Assembly: GCA_037976565.1 (NCBI GenBank)
Contig: CP137675.1
Coordinates: 21,416,446-21,480,445 of the forward strand
DNA: 64,000 bases
Source of the DNA: Mesocentrotus franciscanus
Lineage: Eukaryota > Echinodermata > Echinoidea > Camarodonta > Strongylocentrotidae
Reading direction: 5' to 3'
Position 1 is the first letter of the stretch. Every line of letters starts with the position of its first letter. Of the stretch, positions 34,801-47,025 are shown piece after piece. The notes under the pieces are model-generated. The model did no database searches. It saw nothing but the letters and a program-made list of their open reading frames with translations, and was not told the DNA's origin. The translations under genes were made by a program, and so were the position numbers.

Positions 34801-37800
34801 ATCACTGATACTTTCAAAAACTGAAGGGAGAGAAAAGTTGGAGGAAATGGAATCTCGAGAGATAGAAAAAGGACAGCATTCCATTGAGACTGGCAACTTT
34901 AATATACCAGAACAGTAGCCGCCCAATCAGATCAGATGAAGCGCTCAATCATGAATCTGATGCCATGTTGACCTTGCTGAAACAAAACATCAAAGCAACT
35001 GCAGAGGAGACTAATTGCTACTTGAAGAGGCGAGAGCCCGGGAAACCATATGGGTCACATAGGCTATGGCGGACAAGAGGGAAGGAGGTGGTAGAAAGGG
35101 GTCGTACAGGAGAAGGAAAACCGATAACTCAATAATGAACTTCGCAGGGAAACATACAAGGCCAGAGAAAAATGGCTAAAAGAATAGTGTAAGGAGATTG
35201 AAGCTTTAGAGAAAAGAGGCCGAAGCGACATGATGTATGCCAAACTTAGGGAACTTAATGAAACAGATAACCAAATATATTCCAAATCTGAAGAAGGGCT
35301 AACTAAAATTTGGTTACATACTAACAGGTACTTCCACAATAACGATTAGATATTTGAAACATTGACAGATTAGAAACTGATTGGTGACATAAAAAGAGTT
35401 ACATGGTACCTGAATGCCTGACAGTATTCCACATCCAATACACGTACCGCCTCCAGCGGTTGGAGGCAAGGCGTTGACGAGACTTTGTCTCGAGGCTTTG
35501 TCATTAATGTCGGTGAGATACGCTCTGATTTCAGATGTACTTTCGAAGACTACGATTCCAAGCATGCTTCCGTGTGGAATAACATTCATGATGTAGTCAG
35601 TAGATGATTGGATCATTCTCTCAAACCTGCTCCCCTACAAATAAGGACGTGACACGGTATGACAAATGCTCTGTTAAAAGCATTGTTGTTCGTCCTTCAC
35701 TTTTCTTAAAGCCACAATAATTCCATATATCAAGCAAACAGTACATGTGAACGTACACGTCTTGTACAAGTGTTGTATTAAATGTCGAACACACAACAAA
35801 CGCCACAAAACAGTCACATTTTTATTTTATTTTTAAATACTTTAAACAACATGTTCACTTATATGTTGATTTAAGTCTGGCTCCTACCTCATTAACATAA
35901 AATGAAGGTATTTTAACTAACTTTGCTATGATAAAACCAGAACTGAATACCTTTATTTTATTTAAAAAAATGACGTTTTGGATAAAAGATGGTTAATAAC
36001 TTCCAATACATAAAATAATGAAAATGTTGTCAATGCAATGTTTTTAAAATTATTTTGGAGTTACATACATATTTGCTTCTTTAAGGCAATGATACTTATT
36101 TAAAGTTAACCACATACAAATTGTGAAAGTTGGCGACGCAAAGTCTCTATACGATAAAAACTCTACAATTAAGTGATTGTAAGCATGGTTGTCAAGAGGC
36201 ATAGTCGTTCGCACACATTGATTTATCATAAGGAACCTAAAGTATGGAATGCTCCCCAGGGAGTGGAGATTGTGCACACAGTGTGTGCGGGCAAGCACTG
36301 AATCCAATGACCGGGGTAATAGTATATCTGTAAAGCGCTTAGAGACATTTGTATTAAGCGCTATATAAAAGCTGATTATTATTATTATTAAAGTAGTACA
36401 TTTATATTTCAATAATCCAATCCCACCTGAAAAGAAAATAAGAAAGCAATGACATTGGGGCTAAATTAAGCAATGGCTAAATTCGTACTGTCCTGAATAA
36501 TAAAACAATCACTAACTTACCCTCATACTACCACTGATGTCGAGCACAAGTACCACACTTCTGATTGTAGATAGCTGGATGACATCGAATGTAGGAGTGG
36601 TGTTTGAGACAGGTTGGATACCTGCTGTGAAGTCTGTTGTTCGCTCTGTCATTACCGTCCAAGCACTGTCACCACTGCATTTATTATTCATCAAGTTTGG
36701 TGCTTCTGGATTGTGTAAGTTATTTGGATCTGATGATTCGTCACTACAAAACTCCTCTATCTGAAATACGGATCAAATCCCTCAATTAGATTTTAGATTA
36801 TTGGAAAATATTGATTGAATAAACAATTGAAAGCTTCTCAGGGATAAAAAAAATAGACATTTTTACCCTCTCAAAAGCGTTCTTTGACACATATATGAGA
36901 ATGGTTTTATCGAGTAGTTCGAGGAACTAAAATACATTTTTTTTCTAATTTATTTGTGAAAGCTTTATTTAACTGTAAATATGAATCCATCATAACGATA
37001 ATGCAATTCCTAACTGGGTTACCGTCACCTTCCCTTTTAGGAACTACGTTCTAACATGGAAAATGAAGCAACCCTTTCATTCCAGGCGCAGTTCTAGAAG
37101 ATTTGTCTCTTTCTCTCTTTTATTTTGAGGGGGTGTGGCTTTTTGTGGGCTTGGGTTCTTGCATTTGTTTTATACATTTGCCTTGCTAAAATTGATTTAT
37201 AATCAATTCAAATGGGAAGGGGAGACTTTAATATTTTTCTTTGGAGAGGGTGGGGCTTGAGCCCCCTAACCCCCTCTCTAGAACATCTACTGCTTGATTA
37301 CGATGCCAGACTTACCGAATGTATATGAGCATCCTTGGTTCCAAATAACAATGAAGCGGTCGCAGTTTGTCCTTTAGTATCAGGAACGAAGCGGCAATTG
37401 AGGTTATAACCAGCGTTAGGATCACTTTGGCATGGAGTTCCACCAGGCATCACAACATTTCCCTTGATCTTTAGAGAACAGCGGGTCCCTTCAGTACCTA
37501 CACCGGGTGAGTCATAGGCAGGGGCACCAACGCCAACACCATCATAGTGCTCCTTGAATAACCCCCAACGTAGATAGCCCCAATTTCGAACTAACATGTT
37601 GTCTGTTTAAAATTTAACAAAATGAAAACAAACAAAAAGTAACTCATTGCAAATCATGTTAAAGCATGTTAATGCCTCTCTCTGTAAATGAGATCTGACC
37701 AAAATATTTTAGAAATTGCAGTCAGTGGGTTAAATTCTTCTTTTTTTCCTTCTTCTTCTCCCTATTTCTCTTCTTTCTTTTTTTTTTTCTTCCTATTTCT

Positions 37801-40800
37801 CTTCGTTTCCCCTTTTCTTCTTCTTTTTTCCTTCTTCTTTTCCCCTCTCTTTACTCGCATACATTACTATTCATATCATTAATAGCATATTTTCATTTGC
37901 ATCAGTAGCAGCCCTAACATGTTGTCTGTTTAAAATTTAACAAAAATGACAATTGTAATTGCAGTTAGTCAGTGGAATAAATTCTTTTCTTTTTTTTTCC
38001 TTGTTCTTCTCCCTATTTCTCTTTTTTTCTTTTTTTCTTCCTATTTCTCTTCTTTTCCTTTGTTCCTTCTTCTTTTGCTCTCTCTGTACTTTCATACATT
38101 TCTATTCATATCATTAATAGCATATTTTCATTTGCATCAATAGCAACCCACCTGTGGGACCAAACTTGTCTTCTCGGTACATCTCGTTTAGAATATATTT
38201 CGGCGTCATGTGCATCCAAATTCCTCTTTTCCCACATTCTGCAATGCTATCGACAAACGGCTCGTCGTGCTCGTCATCAGGAAAGTTGTGCACGATAATG
38301 TTGGCCGACTCAAACGTTTCGATTCGAGCAAATTGATACCCGCTCTGGATGGACCAGGTGTTGGGTACAAGAATCTTGATGTGCTTCCAGTAGACGTGCT
38401 GCTTGCTGGCAAGGTAGAGACGCTGAGATGCTGAAGTATACATCATCTGAGAGAGAGAGAGAGAGATAAAGAGGGAGAAAGCAAGAGAAAAAAGTACTTG
38501 TAAATATTTTAGATCAGTACTCGCTATCCTATATTATTACACACATATAAACGTTACACGAATTTCTACTTAAATAAAATCATTTTTAAAAATTAATAAC
38601 CTAGTTCTGCATTAATCTATTGATCCACTACAGTGCGCAACCCATTTTGGGAAGAGGTATTATTAGCCTTTTCAGATCTTACTCAATTCACTGTAGATGA
38701 TATTGCATGTCAACCCTTTTGGAATAATCCTAGAATACAAGTTAATAATAGCGTAATTTATTTTAAGTCTTGGTGTGCCAAGGGAGTACGTTTCGTTATT
38801 AAACGATGTTTAAGAAAAGATTGATAAGTTCTCTCATATTTTGATTTTCGACGTAAATACAATGTACACGTAAACTGTCTTCAATATTATGGCTTTTGTC
38901 ATGCTATTCGATTTGGTTTTAATAAAAATGTCATACCAAAGGTCTTTGAAATGATTGAACCTACATGTTTCATCCCGGAAGCATTGTTATTAATAATATA
39001 AGTGAAAAAGGGCTGTGCACATATCTACCGTTCATTATTGAAGCATAAAATACAGGAATGTAAAAGTCTTACAAAGTGGAAACAGGAGTTTGACCTTGAC
39101 AATACCGTATGGGGTTCTTATTACTTACTTCCCTTTATTCAACTGTCGTTGTAAACATGAGGTGGTTTCAGTTCAAGATACTGAATAGAATTCTTTATAT
39201 AAAAGATGCTTTGTTCAGATTTAAATTAGTTACAGATAACCAATGTACATTATGTAATAACAGTGAAGAAACAATTGTACATATATTTTGCTACTGTATT
39301 TATTCAAATGAAATATGGTCAAAACTTGAGCATTGGTTGTCTCGTAATAATGTACGTATTAAGTTTAAAAATCGAAATAAATTGTTAAGATTGCATGGAA
39401 ATAATAACAGTGCCCTCAGCTGTATTATGATTATAGTAAGGAAAGACATTTTTGCAGCCAAATGCATACAGTGTTTGCCAGTTTTTGAACACATAATATC
39501 AGCGATAAAGTGTTATTATAATATGGAAATATATACATGTAAAACAAATCTGAAAGAAAAGAAATTTATGAAGAGGTGGTTACCTTTTACAAAGTGTTTC
39601 TGATTGTTTATTTCATCTAAATTATTCTGTCAAGTAAATGTGAGATATCTTAAAATGAACTGCAATTTGTAACTGATATCTATAAATGTATGTTCTTATC
39701 ATAGTTTGAATTGCCGAGAATATCATTTTGAAATACTGCATGTATATATTTCTTGTTTTATATATATGTGAATGTTATTATTTGATAAAGGAACCCTGTG
39801 GAAGGGGACAAAACAAATTCTATTTTTAGACTATCAAACATTATTGCACAGGATGCGATCTTATTTTGATCGGTGAAAAACATCAAGATAGAATTTGTGA
39901 AATTTCATGTGCAATTTGTTTTATGATAAGAAAGAGATTTAAAAGAGTTATTAAACAAAGCCATAATAAATGAATAAATAAATAAATTAACTAATTAATT
40001 CATGAATAAATAAAAATACTGTGTAACAACCAAGCTATATAAGATTTTTTTAGAAAGTTTTAAAATTACATTACAAGGTTTATTTTGTTAAAATAATTCA
40101 GGTTCAATATTAAACAAAACAGTCGATTGGATTGTATAATCACATAGTCAGATATGAAATTAAGGCTTGTAATACTTTAGAAGAAAATAAATCATCGCTC
40201 TATCATCATATAATGCAATGTTAACATAGAATAAACCAATTACACCTGGGTGGAGACTGGAGAGAGGCAAATATGGATTGATGTCTTGCCATCGGGACTT
40301 TAGTGACGGGCTGAGATTCGAACCATCAACCCTTGGATTGAGGGTCAATTAAAGGGACCACTATACCAAGACGCCTCAAGAATGCCTGTAATGGTATGCT
40401 TGCATTCTGAACTCAGGGCAAGGGGCGGAGTTTAGACCAGTTCCAATTATCATGCGTGTAAACAGATTCAACTTTAGAACCACTTTACATGCACTTCATG
40501 ACGTATGAAGTAATTACTTTGCTATTATCTGGAATGATAAAAATCTGTAAAGACATATCAATGTAAGGCAGTGAGAATCACTGAGTTGTCTCGGTGTGAT
40601 TAAAAAATAAGAACCTGGATTTAATTCGCATATAGACTCCATGTCCTCCCCATAAATTCCCCGATTAAGAAATTTCATGTTGAGGCAGTTTTATCTCACT
40701 TGAAGGGGTAACTTACGATCCATTATCATTTCTTCAGATCAGGTACTAACATTTTTTGTAAGTATCTAGTCCTATTGTGTTGCAATAATCATGTTATTTA

Positions 40801-42082
40801 CTTAAGTCGGAATTGATATAATGATAAAACGTGAATAAATATCCATGAATATTTTGCTGCTTGCTTAAATTTTTGAAGGCCTTTACTTGTACACAAACAA
40901 AAGAATAAAATAGTAAAAGGGACATACATACACACACTCACACCCATAAAAATAAGGATATCCTGTAGTGACATTGAGTATCTTTGATATCTTACAAACA
41001 AGGTCTATTAGTTTGGTTCTAATTCCTTTAATATTTTAACCTCTTAAGTGCATTTGAATCGTGAAATATTGCATTAAGAATTAGTGATTCTGTCTGTGAC
41101 AGGGAAGAGTATTTCATACACTCCATAGTAGATTCAGTTTATACCAAATTTAAGTAATTTAAAGTAATACTTTTCAATAAATATTTTACTTTTTGTATCG
41201 CCTTATCTGCTCCCGAGGTTAATATAAGTTAAGTTTTCATCGAATATGCAATATATAACCAAGTAAACGCTAACAATAAAACGTCACGTTTATGTTTTTG
41301 AAAAAAGGTTTTCTTGTACAATTTCATGGAGGTACGTAGAATATTCACCAAAGTTAAGTCTCTGTTAAACCAGTATTACGATCTTTATTCCTGTGATACG
41401 TTTGAATTTATACTTCAAATATTACAGTAAGCTTCTTTAAAAAAAAAGCTCATTGTATGAGCAATAGAAATAATGATGTGCCGCCAAAGGCATGATGGGG
41501 CATCAAATACAAACAAAAAACAGAATAACGCAAGTGCGCTACATGTGGGCGTTAGAGTCGTCAAATTTATATTCATCGCTGGATTTTTGTTGTTATTCTT
41601 TTTCTTGGGGGCACATTTGATCGACACCCAGTCCTCACAATCAAAATCAAAGAAATGCCCATATAAAATCACTTGCTCAGGTGGACAGTAAAAAGGAAAG
41701 TCTCTAAACGATAAGATGACATTTTTTTATATTTCTTTGTGTTTGAAGCAAGTTTGCAAAGGTAAGGGAAAGAGGATTTATTTGGAACTTATTTCTTATC
41801 ATATTAGAATTATTATTATATAACAAACATGCTTTATTTAATGTCAGTACATAACAATCAGAAACCGATCTATAAAAGTAAAAGCTTAAAACGAATTCAC
41901 ATTACTTTGATGTTGTCAATGATGTTGAGATCCTCAGCCACAGTATTGTCGATTGCGATGAGTAGATTCGAGTAGGCTCCATTGTTCAAATTGATGACAT
42001 TTTTGTCAGTCTGGCCCGTTACTACTCCTACAAGAAATATTTCCAAGAGCAGAATCACAGAAATAATCTTTTTATTTTCCAT
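27965..42082 (-). CDS. CLCA: CLCA-family protein, copy B (12 exons, 1076 aa)
   Basis: Second complete tandem copy. Coding exons: 41906-42082, 38152-38446, 37316-37602, 36521-36760, 35410-35634, 33779-34069, 32420-32650, 31842-31970, 30986-31133, 30111-30242, 29172-29393, 27965-28818; total 3231 nt, open throughout. All splice phases equal those of copy A. Length differences are confined to exon 1 (+2 aa, TD after the signal peptide), exon 2 (+3 aa in the NFPDDEHDEPF stretch) and the stalk in exon 12 (about 123 aa shorter). An in-frame ATG lies 34 codons further upstream at 42184, but MENKK is preferred because it opens directly onto the signal peptide and matches copy A. Intron 1 is shorter (about 3.5 kb against 7 kb) because copy A gained a LINE and other sequence. 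Exon 3 encodes the same protein segment as copy A. Confidence 0.9.
30251..30383. repeat. GAA/TTC expansion just upstream of exon 10 of B
   Basis: About 130 bp of GAA/GGA repeats, which is TTC/TCC-rich on the gene strand, ending about 9 bp before the exon 10 acceptor. Copy A has only a few triplets here. Confidence 0.85.
34160..35320 (+). mobile_element. Decayed RTE-like LINE fragment, intron 5 of B
   Basis: Orthologous to the fragment in A at 10600-11870 but missing the C-terminal part; it is interrupted at 34272-34612 by a hAT MITE. Frames are broken. Confidence 0.55.
34272..34612. mobile_element. hAT MITE, 341 bp, intron 5 of B
   Basis: Terminal inverted repeats CAGGGGCGGATCCAG (left) and, in reverse, CAGTGGCGGATCCAGG (right). 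They are flanked by a perfect 8-bp duplication GTCATAAC (34264-34271 and 34613-34620). Copies A (about 10693) and C (about 57700) carry the unoccupied site. It has no coding capacity. Confidence 0.85.
36245..36388 (+). mobile_element. SINE tail insertion, intron 4 of B
   Basis: A 144-bp insertion ending in an ATT repeat after GTAAAGCGCTTAGAGACATT and GCTATATAAAAGCTGATT. It is flanked by the direct repeat TAAAGTA (36238-36244 and 36389-36395). A and C have the empty site. It is probably the 3' part of a tRNA-derived SINE. Confidence 0.75.
37316..38446 (-). other. Copy B exons 2-3 and enlarged intron 2
   Basis: Exon 2 is 38152-38446 and exon 3 is 37316-37602. Exon 3 encodes exactly the same residues as copy A, including RNWGY (residues 163-167 here). 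Intron 2 is 549 bp against 313 bp in A. Its extra sequence is a second copy of the exon 3 acceptor region and following intron (about 37591-37914 repeated from about 37914 on). The repeated acceptor at 37926 would lead to a stop 15 codons later if it were used. Confidence 0.8.
38620..39610 (+). mobile_element. Tx1/L1-like LINE C-terminal fragment, intron 1 of B
   Basis: Better-preserved ortholog of the fragment in A. It has a 164-codon open stretch (39109-39603) with CTLCNNSEETIVHIFCYC and the terminal KRWLPFTKCF, preceded by NPFWEEVLLAFSDL at about 38640. Copy C jumps from the equivalent of about 38620 to about 39828, so it lacks this 1.2 kb. Confidence 0.72.
40235..40375 (-). mobile_element. 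tRNA-derived SINE, intron 1 of B
   Basis: Ortholog of the SINE at 16855-16990, with the same B box (GGTTCGAATCTC in reverse). Confidence 0.62.
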
Positions 42083-42354
42083 CTCGCTTCTATTCTTCTT
42101 CAGTAACAGCTCCTGCAATAAAGAGCAAATAAATGTATTATCCCCTTTTAAGCCTTCTACTACCTTAAAGGCCTTGAATTTCAATTGATAACAAAATTTG
42201 ATTTCATTCTTTGAAAAGAAAACTAAATTAAGTTATACATTTTAATCACTAGAAGCGAACAAAGTTCGTGTTTGCTAGTTGCCACGGTTGCATACATCTA
42301 CAATGATGCATGGGGGGGGGCGATGATTTTGGATGCACAGTTCTTAACGGACTA

Positions 42355-42487
42355 TGGAGAAGAAGGGAAGAAGAAGAAGGAGAAGAAGAAGAAAAGGAAG
42401 AAGAAGAGGAAGGAGGAGGAGGAGGAGGAAGAAGAGGAAGAGGAAGGAGAAGAAGAAGAAGAAGAAGAAGAAGAAGAAGAAGAAGAA
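42355..42487. repeat. GAA-rich tract upstream of copy B
   Basis: Imperfect GAA/GGA repeats homologous to 23075-23240. Open frames here are repeat artefacts. Confidence 0.8.
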
Positions 42488-42660
42488 AACATTTCATTTT
42501 GCAGTGCGCTGGATAAAGCACACAGACATTCAGAGAAAGTGATTTCATTTTCATTTTGATTTCATTTATTATAATAATACTATAATACTCTCTTAATAAT
42601 GTATTGATGGCTCTAATATTTAAAAAAGAAATGATATCTACAAAAATGAATGTTTAATGT

Positions 42661-42858
42661 TCAACGGGATCATGTAAAATATGTAAATGTGTTCAGTATG
42701 TCAAATTTATCATTTCTTGAAAACATATTAGTTATCAACTAATCAAACATTCTTTTAACGATTCAATTAACATTCATATAAGATGCAGGCGTCAGAGTAT
42801 CCCCGTATCATATTTGCATAAGCTATCTTTATCAAGTCTGCCCCGATACTATCTAATA

Positions 42859-42916
<58 letters not shown>

Positions 42917-43820
42917 AATTGAGAAGTAATAAATATGGAGTTAAATGATCTGAACGAGAAAAAAATATTTTCCAGCTAATCTTATCTCACTTTAAAATTT
43001 GAGAAATGCAAACCAATAACGCCTTTTTGTTATTTGTTACAAAATAGAAAGTATTTCAATGTACAACTATAGTTTGAATGCGGGGTTGACACAGTAGCGT
43101 ACGCTGGATTTTTTCAAGGAGGGGGTTTACAATGTGAAAATCGCGCCGAAAATTTCGCAACGACTCAGCCAGCCGCTGAATAAGCGGGGGTGGGGTAAAA
43201 GCACTTTTTGTTGTTGTTGTCCGAAAATTGAACAATTACGTCAACGGGATCATGTAAAATATGTAAATGTGTTCAGTATGTCAAATTTATCAATTCTTGA
43301 AAACATATTAGTTATCAACTGATCAAACATTCTTTTGGGCATAAAGGACAACCCTTATTTCATTAAACGTAAATCAGGTCATATGCATGTTAAGGCGATT
43401 TTTGATGATTTGATTGCACACCTCATGAAGCTATAAAACGATTCAATTAACATTCATATAAGATGCAGGCGTCAGAGTATCCCTGCGTCATATTTGCATA
43501 AGCTATCTTTATCAAGTCTGCCCCGATACTATCTAATAATTAAACAAATATATATGCATAATTGCGAAGTAATAAATATGGAGTTAAATGATCTGAACGA
43601 GAAAAAAATATTTTCCAGCTAATCTTATCTCACTTTAAAATTTGAGAAATGCACACCAGTAACGCCTTTTTGTTATTTGTTACAAAATAGAAAGTATTTC
43701 AATGTACAACTATAGTCTGAATGCGGGGTTGACACAGTAGCGTACGCAGGATTCTTTCAAGGGGTTAAAATTTGAATATCGCGCCGAAAATTTCGCAACG
43801 ACTCAGTCAGCCGCTGAAAA
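42661..43820. repeat. Tandem duplication (580-bp period) upstream of copy B
   Basis: TCAACGGGATCATGTAAAAT occurs at 42661 and again at 43241, and the following sequence is repeated. The first unit ends inside a partial MITE (43092-43239). Copy A has a single unit (about 23435). The breakpoint shares ATTACGTC with the intact MITE, so it may reflect microhomology. Confidence 0.8.
42862..42912. repeat. (TA)n microsatellite
   Basis: About 25 TA units, in the first unit of the 580-bp duplication only. Confidence 0.9.
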
Positions 43821-43979
43821 AGTGGGGGGTTGGGGGTAAAAGCACAATTATTTTATTTTTTGGTCCGGAAATTGGTCAATTACGTCGTCAGATATTTCGT
43901 TCAGTGGCTGGGGGAGGTACATTTTTTTACAATTAAAAACATTTGAGGGGTTAACCCCAACCCCCTGCGAACGCACCTG
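43735..43979. mobile_element. MITE (245 bp) with 8-bp target duplication, upstream of B
   Basis: The ends CAGTAGCGTACGCAGG and (reverse) CAGGTGCGTTCGCAGG are inverted repeats. Flanks are GGTTGACA (43727-43734) and GGTTGAAA (43980-43987), an 8-bp duplication with one mismatch. Copy A (about 23868) has the empty site. A left-end partial copy at 43092-43239 comes from the local tandem duplication. Confidence 0.78.
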
Positions 43980-44292
43980 GGTTGAAATCTTGAAGCGATT
44001 TATATCACGTAATATATTTAGGAGCTATATGAATGAGTAAATCCTCTCCTTTATCATTCTTTGTCTTCTCCGCTCATAATTGAATTTAATCTGGGTACTT
44101 TGTTAAATAAGAACTGCAAGAGGTTTTCGATTTTCGGTAGATCAGAGCGTTCATTATTATGAAATAGCAAAACAAATATATTAAAAGAGCATGTATTCAG
44201 ATGAAATGGCATGAAATGGCATTTTAAGTGAATATCACGAGACTAGATTCAGTTGAAGTCCTACGTAGACATTACAGCTCCAGATCAAGGCT

Positions 44293-44510
44293 TGGGGTGT
44301 CGCGGTATAGTGGTTCATTTACTTGACTCTCAATCCAACGGTTGAGGGTTCGAATCCCTGCCTGGCAGTAACGTCCTCTGGAATGACATTAATCTGTATT
44401 TGCCTCTCTCCACCAACGGGTATCTGGCAATGCTGGGATAACAATAATTGCAGAGCCCTCAGGAACAACAGCATTGATGATGATGAGGCTTCCTCTGGTT
44501 ACACAAGTTA
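44293..44510 (+). mobile_element. tRNA-derived SINE upstream of copy B
   Basis: TGTCGCGGTATAGTGG (A-box region) and GAGGGTTCGAATCCCTG (B box), then the body with AATGACATTAATCTG. It lies in a block of about 0.6 kb absent from the A flank. Confidence 0.62.
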
Positions 44511-45580
44511 TTATAATTTCTTTGGACTTATTATGGAACTATCTAATACATACAGTCTTTAACTGATCAGCGTACATGTCGTTAATGCGTATTATCACGT
44601 GATTTAAACTTAAATATCTGAAATCAGATTCATCTATATAGGATATATCATAACATGATGACGTGGATCCTGATCAAATGATTAGTTGAGAGAGGACACG
44701 TGACCAGGCAATAATTTTTTCCTTACACGTAACCAGTCATAAGAAAGTGCTAACGAAGGGTTATACAGATTGCTGGTTGATCGCCAAGATCTAAATTTGT
44801 CAGTCGACTTAGATCTATAGACTTTGTGATAAGGATGATACACCCAAATGACAAGGACCCTCGTCAACAATCTACAAAAACATATAATAGACATCATAAT
44901 ATAAGGGTAGAAGTAGTATAGTTATCGACGCTTGTCACCCTGGAAACAGTCCAAACAGTCTTTGTTATTGACACATCGAATCTCGGGCCTTTATCTACCC
45001 AGATATGAAAAGGAGTAATTATGTGAATAGATGTATTAGTTTTTGTTAACCGTAATTCGCAAATTGAACGAAATACGTTATGTATAACTCCAGTAATCAT
45101 CTATACTGTTCACTATGGGATGCTCTTTAAAATTGCACTCCTCCTTGTTTATTTGCATTCTTAAGGTTTATTCCATCAACTTCCTTAATGTTTTTATATC
45201 AATCCTAATCCAGTTAAGTTTATTATCACATTCTGACTTGAATGGTACTGTTTCTGAAGTGAAGTAGTTAGGATTTATGAACAATCATATTAATGGCAAT
45301 TCGATCATCATTATTATTCCTCAGAAGTTCTCAAGAATGTAATGATTGTATTACTTATCTTTGTCTGCATTTAATTGGCAGAGATGGAATACTGTCAGTG
45401 AGACGCCAATTTAAAGATAGACTTGTTAGGGAGTGCGGCCTTTTTATGGTTTCTGTTTCGTAAATGGTTTTGATTTAATTTGCATTTCTATAGACAGTTC
45501 AGGGGGTAGGTGTCAGTTGTCAGTGCCATTGCGCATAGCCATTTGTGAGTATGATGCAATGTGTTCATGTGGGTATTTTG

Positions 45581-45884
45581 TACCAATGATAGTTTTGCAA
45601 GTAAAATAAATATAAACACAATGGCCCGAATTCACAAAGGAGGTTTAAATTTAACCCATGGTTTCAACCCTCATTTACATAACCCATGGTTTAAAATAAG
45701 CGCGACACAAATCAGAGGTCCAATATTAAACGCGCGCAAGGCAAGGTACGCTTAATTTGCGCTTATTCTAAACCATCGGTTATGTAAATGAGGGTTTAAA
45801 CCATGGGTTAAATTCAAACCTCCTTTGTGAATTTGGGACATTGTGTATATATATATTTTTTTACTTGCAAAATTATCATTGGTA
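45581..45884. repeat. Long imperfect palindrome (about 304 bp) upstream of B
   Basis: Left-arm pieces such as TACCAATGAT, TTTTGCAAGTAAA, AATTCACAAAGGAGGTTT and CCTCATTTACATAACC reappear in reverse complement on the right. The inner part looks like a MITE with long inverted repeats. The outer 40 bp on the left is an inverted copy of genomic flank found once in A (about 25085-25130). Confidence 0.75.
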
Positions 45885-46251
45885 TTTATTGCTTCTCTCC
45901 CTGAAGGTATTGCATATCTGCAATAATCAATCTGTTTGTTTGTGTGAATGTTTGGTATTTTGTTTAAATCATGTTAACTTTAATTTTGTAACCTTGACTT
46001 TTATTATATGTGCTTTTGAATTTTTAGTGAATAAAGAACATGAAATATTTAATTATCAAGTATCTGGCGTCACCTGCGCTTGAGAGGAGACAACGAACTG
46101 AATCCATGTAACGCCCGTGTCTCTGATGGTAAACATAACTGGGATGTGCTGGTATTTCCCATTACTCTATTACGAGGAGTGCATTTGGTACTTACAATCA
46201 TTGAGGTGAAATTCATCCGTGTAATACATTAGCTTTTATCGTTTATATTCC

Positions 46252-46545
46252 GATGGTGTCGTGGTCTAGTGGATATGCCAACGGACAGTGGATCACATGA
46301 TTAGCGGTTCGAATCCCGCCATGGCACTAATGTCCTTTGGCAAGAAATTAATCTGCATCTGCCACACTTGACCCAGGTGATGTTAATGTGTACCTTAATT
46401 CCTTGAAACGCTAGAGCGCCATAATGGCAGACATGCTGAAGCTGGGGTAATAATTGTGTAGCCGCCAGGAGTGTCAAGTCTGACAGACATGAGCGCTATA
46501 CAAAAAGCCACTATTGTTATTGTCATCATTATTATTATATCATTC
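46252..46545 (+). mobile_element. tRNA-derived SINE, full length
   Basis: A box TGGTCTAGTGG, B box GCGGTTCGAATCCCGCC, body with TAATGTCCTTTGGCAAGAA, then GAGCGCTATACAAAAAGCC and an ATT-rich tail. It is the complete version of the element broken at the A/B junction. Confidence 0.72.
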
Positions 46546-46734
46546 TTGTTAATTTTGTTGTTCTAAAATATGTTTAGTTTTACATTTGAATTAAAAGAGC
46601 TTTAAAACTTTTATCAATTTCTGCACCACTTAAAAATTCACGGTATTCATTACAACAAAATATCATATAATAGTTGCTGCTATGAGTACATTCATAATAA
46701 TCTATAATTATCTCCTTTTGCAATAAAGCGTGCA

Positions 46735-47025
46735 AATTGAAATCGTGGGTTCAAGCCCTAGGGTGGCACTAGTGCCCTTTGGCAAGACATTAATCTACAG
46801 TTACCACTCTACAGCAAGGTGTTAAATGGGTACCAGTGGGTAGAATTCGATTGCTTGTGAGCATTGAAATCGGTAGCCTAGATAGCATTGGTTAAACCCG
46901 GGGTACGCTTGAAAATATATATTATTATTAGCATTATCATCATAATTATTATTATAATCATTATTATTATTGTTAATATTATTATTATCAATATCGTTAT
47001 ATTCATTATTATTAGTATTATTCAA
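46735..47025 (+). mobile_element. SINE 3' part with ATT-repeat tail
   Basis: Begins at GGGTTCAAGCCC (B-box-like), followed by AGTGCCCTTTGGCAAGACAT, and ends in a long ATT/ATC tail. Confidence 0.55.

Larger units (their letters stand above)
33779..36760 (-). other. Copy B exons 4-6: VWA domain
   Basis: Exons 36521-36760, 35410-35634 and 33779-34069. MIDAS residues D327, S329, S331, T397 and D424 are all present, with the glycine-rich loop TAGGGTCIGCG. The exon 4/5 join reads SGSMR-GSRFERM. A SINE sits in intron 4 and a hAT MITE in intron 5; neither touches a splice site. Confidence 0.83.

Noticed and set aside
39109..39603. 164-codon plus-strand frame as a host gene in intron 1 of B
   Set aside because: It carries the zinc-binding C-terminal signature of a Tx1/L1-like LINE, and its ortholog in A is broken.
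41897..42184. Upstream methionine at 42184 as the start of copy B
   Set aside because: The added 34 residues are not hydrophobic, have no equivalent in copy A, and would bury the signal peptide.
42272..42559. Open frames rich in Glu/Lys/Arg or Leu/Ser
   Set aside because: They are translations of GAA/GGA microsatellites; similar frames occur at 22961-23299, 30243-30458 and 53216-53513.
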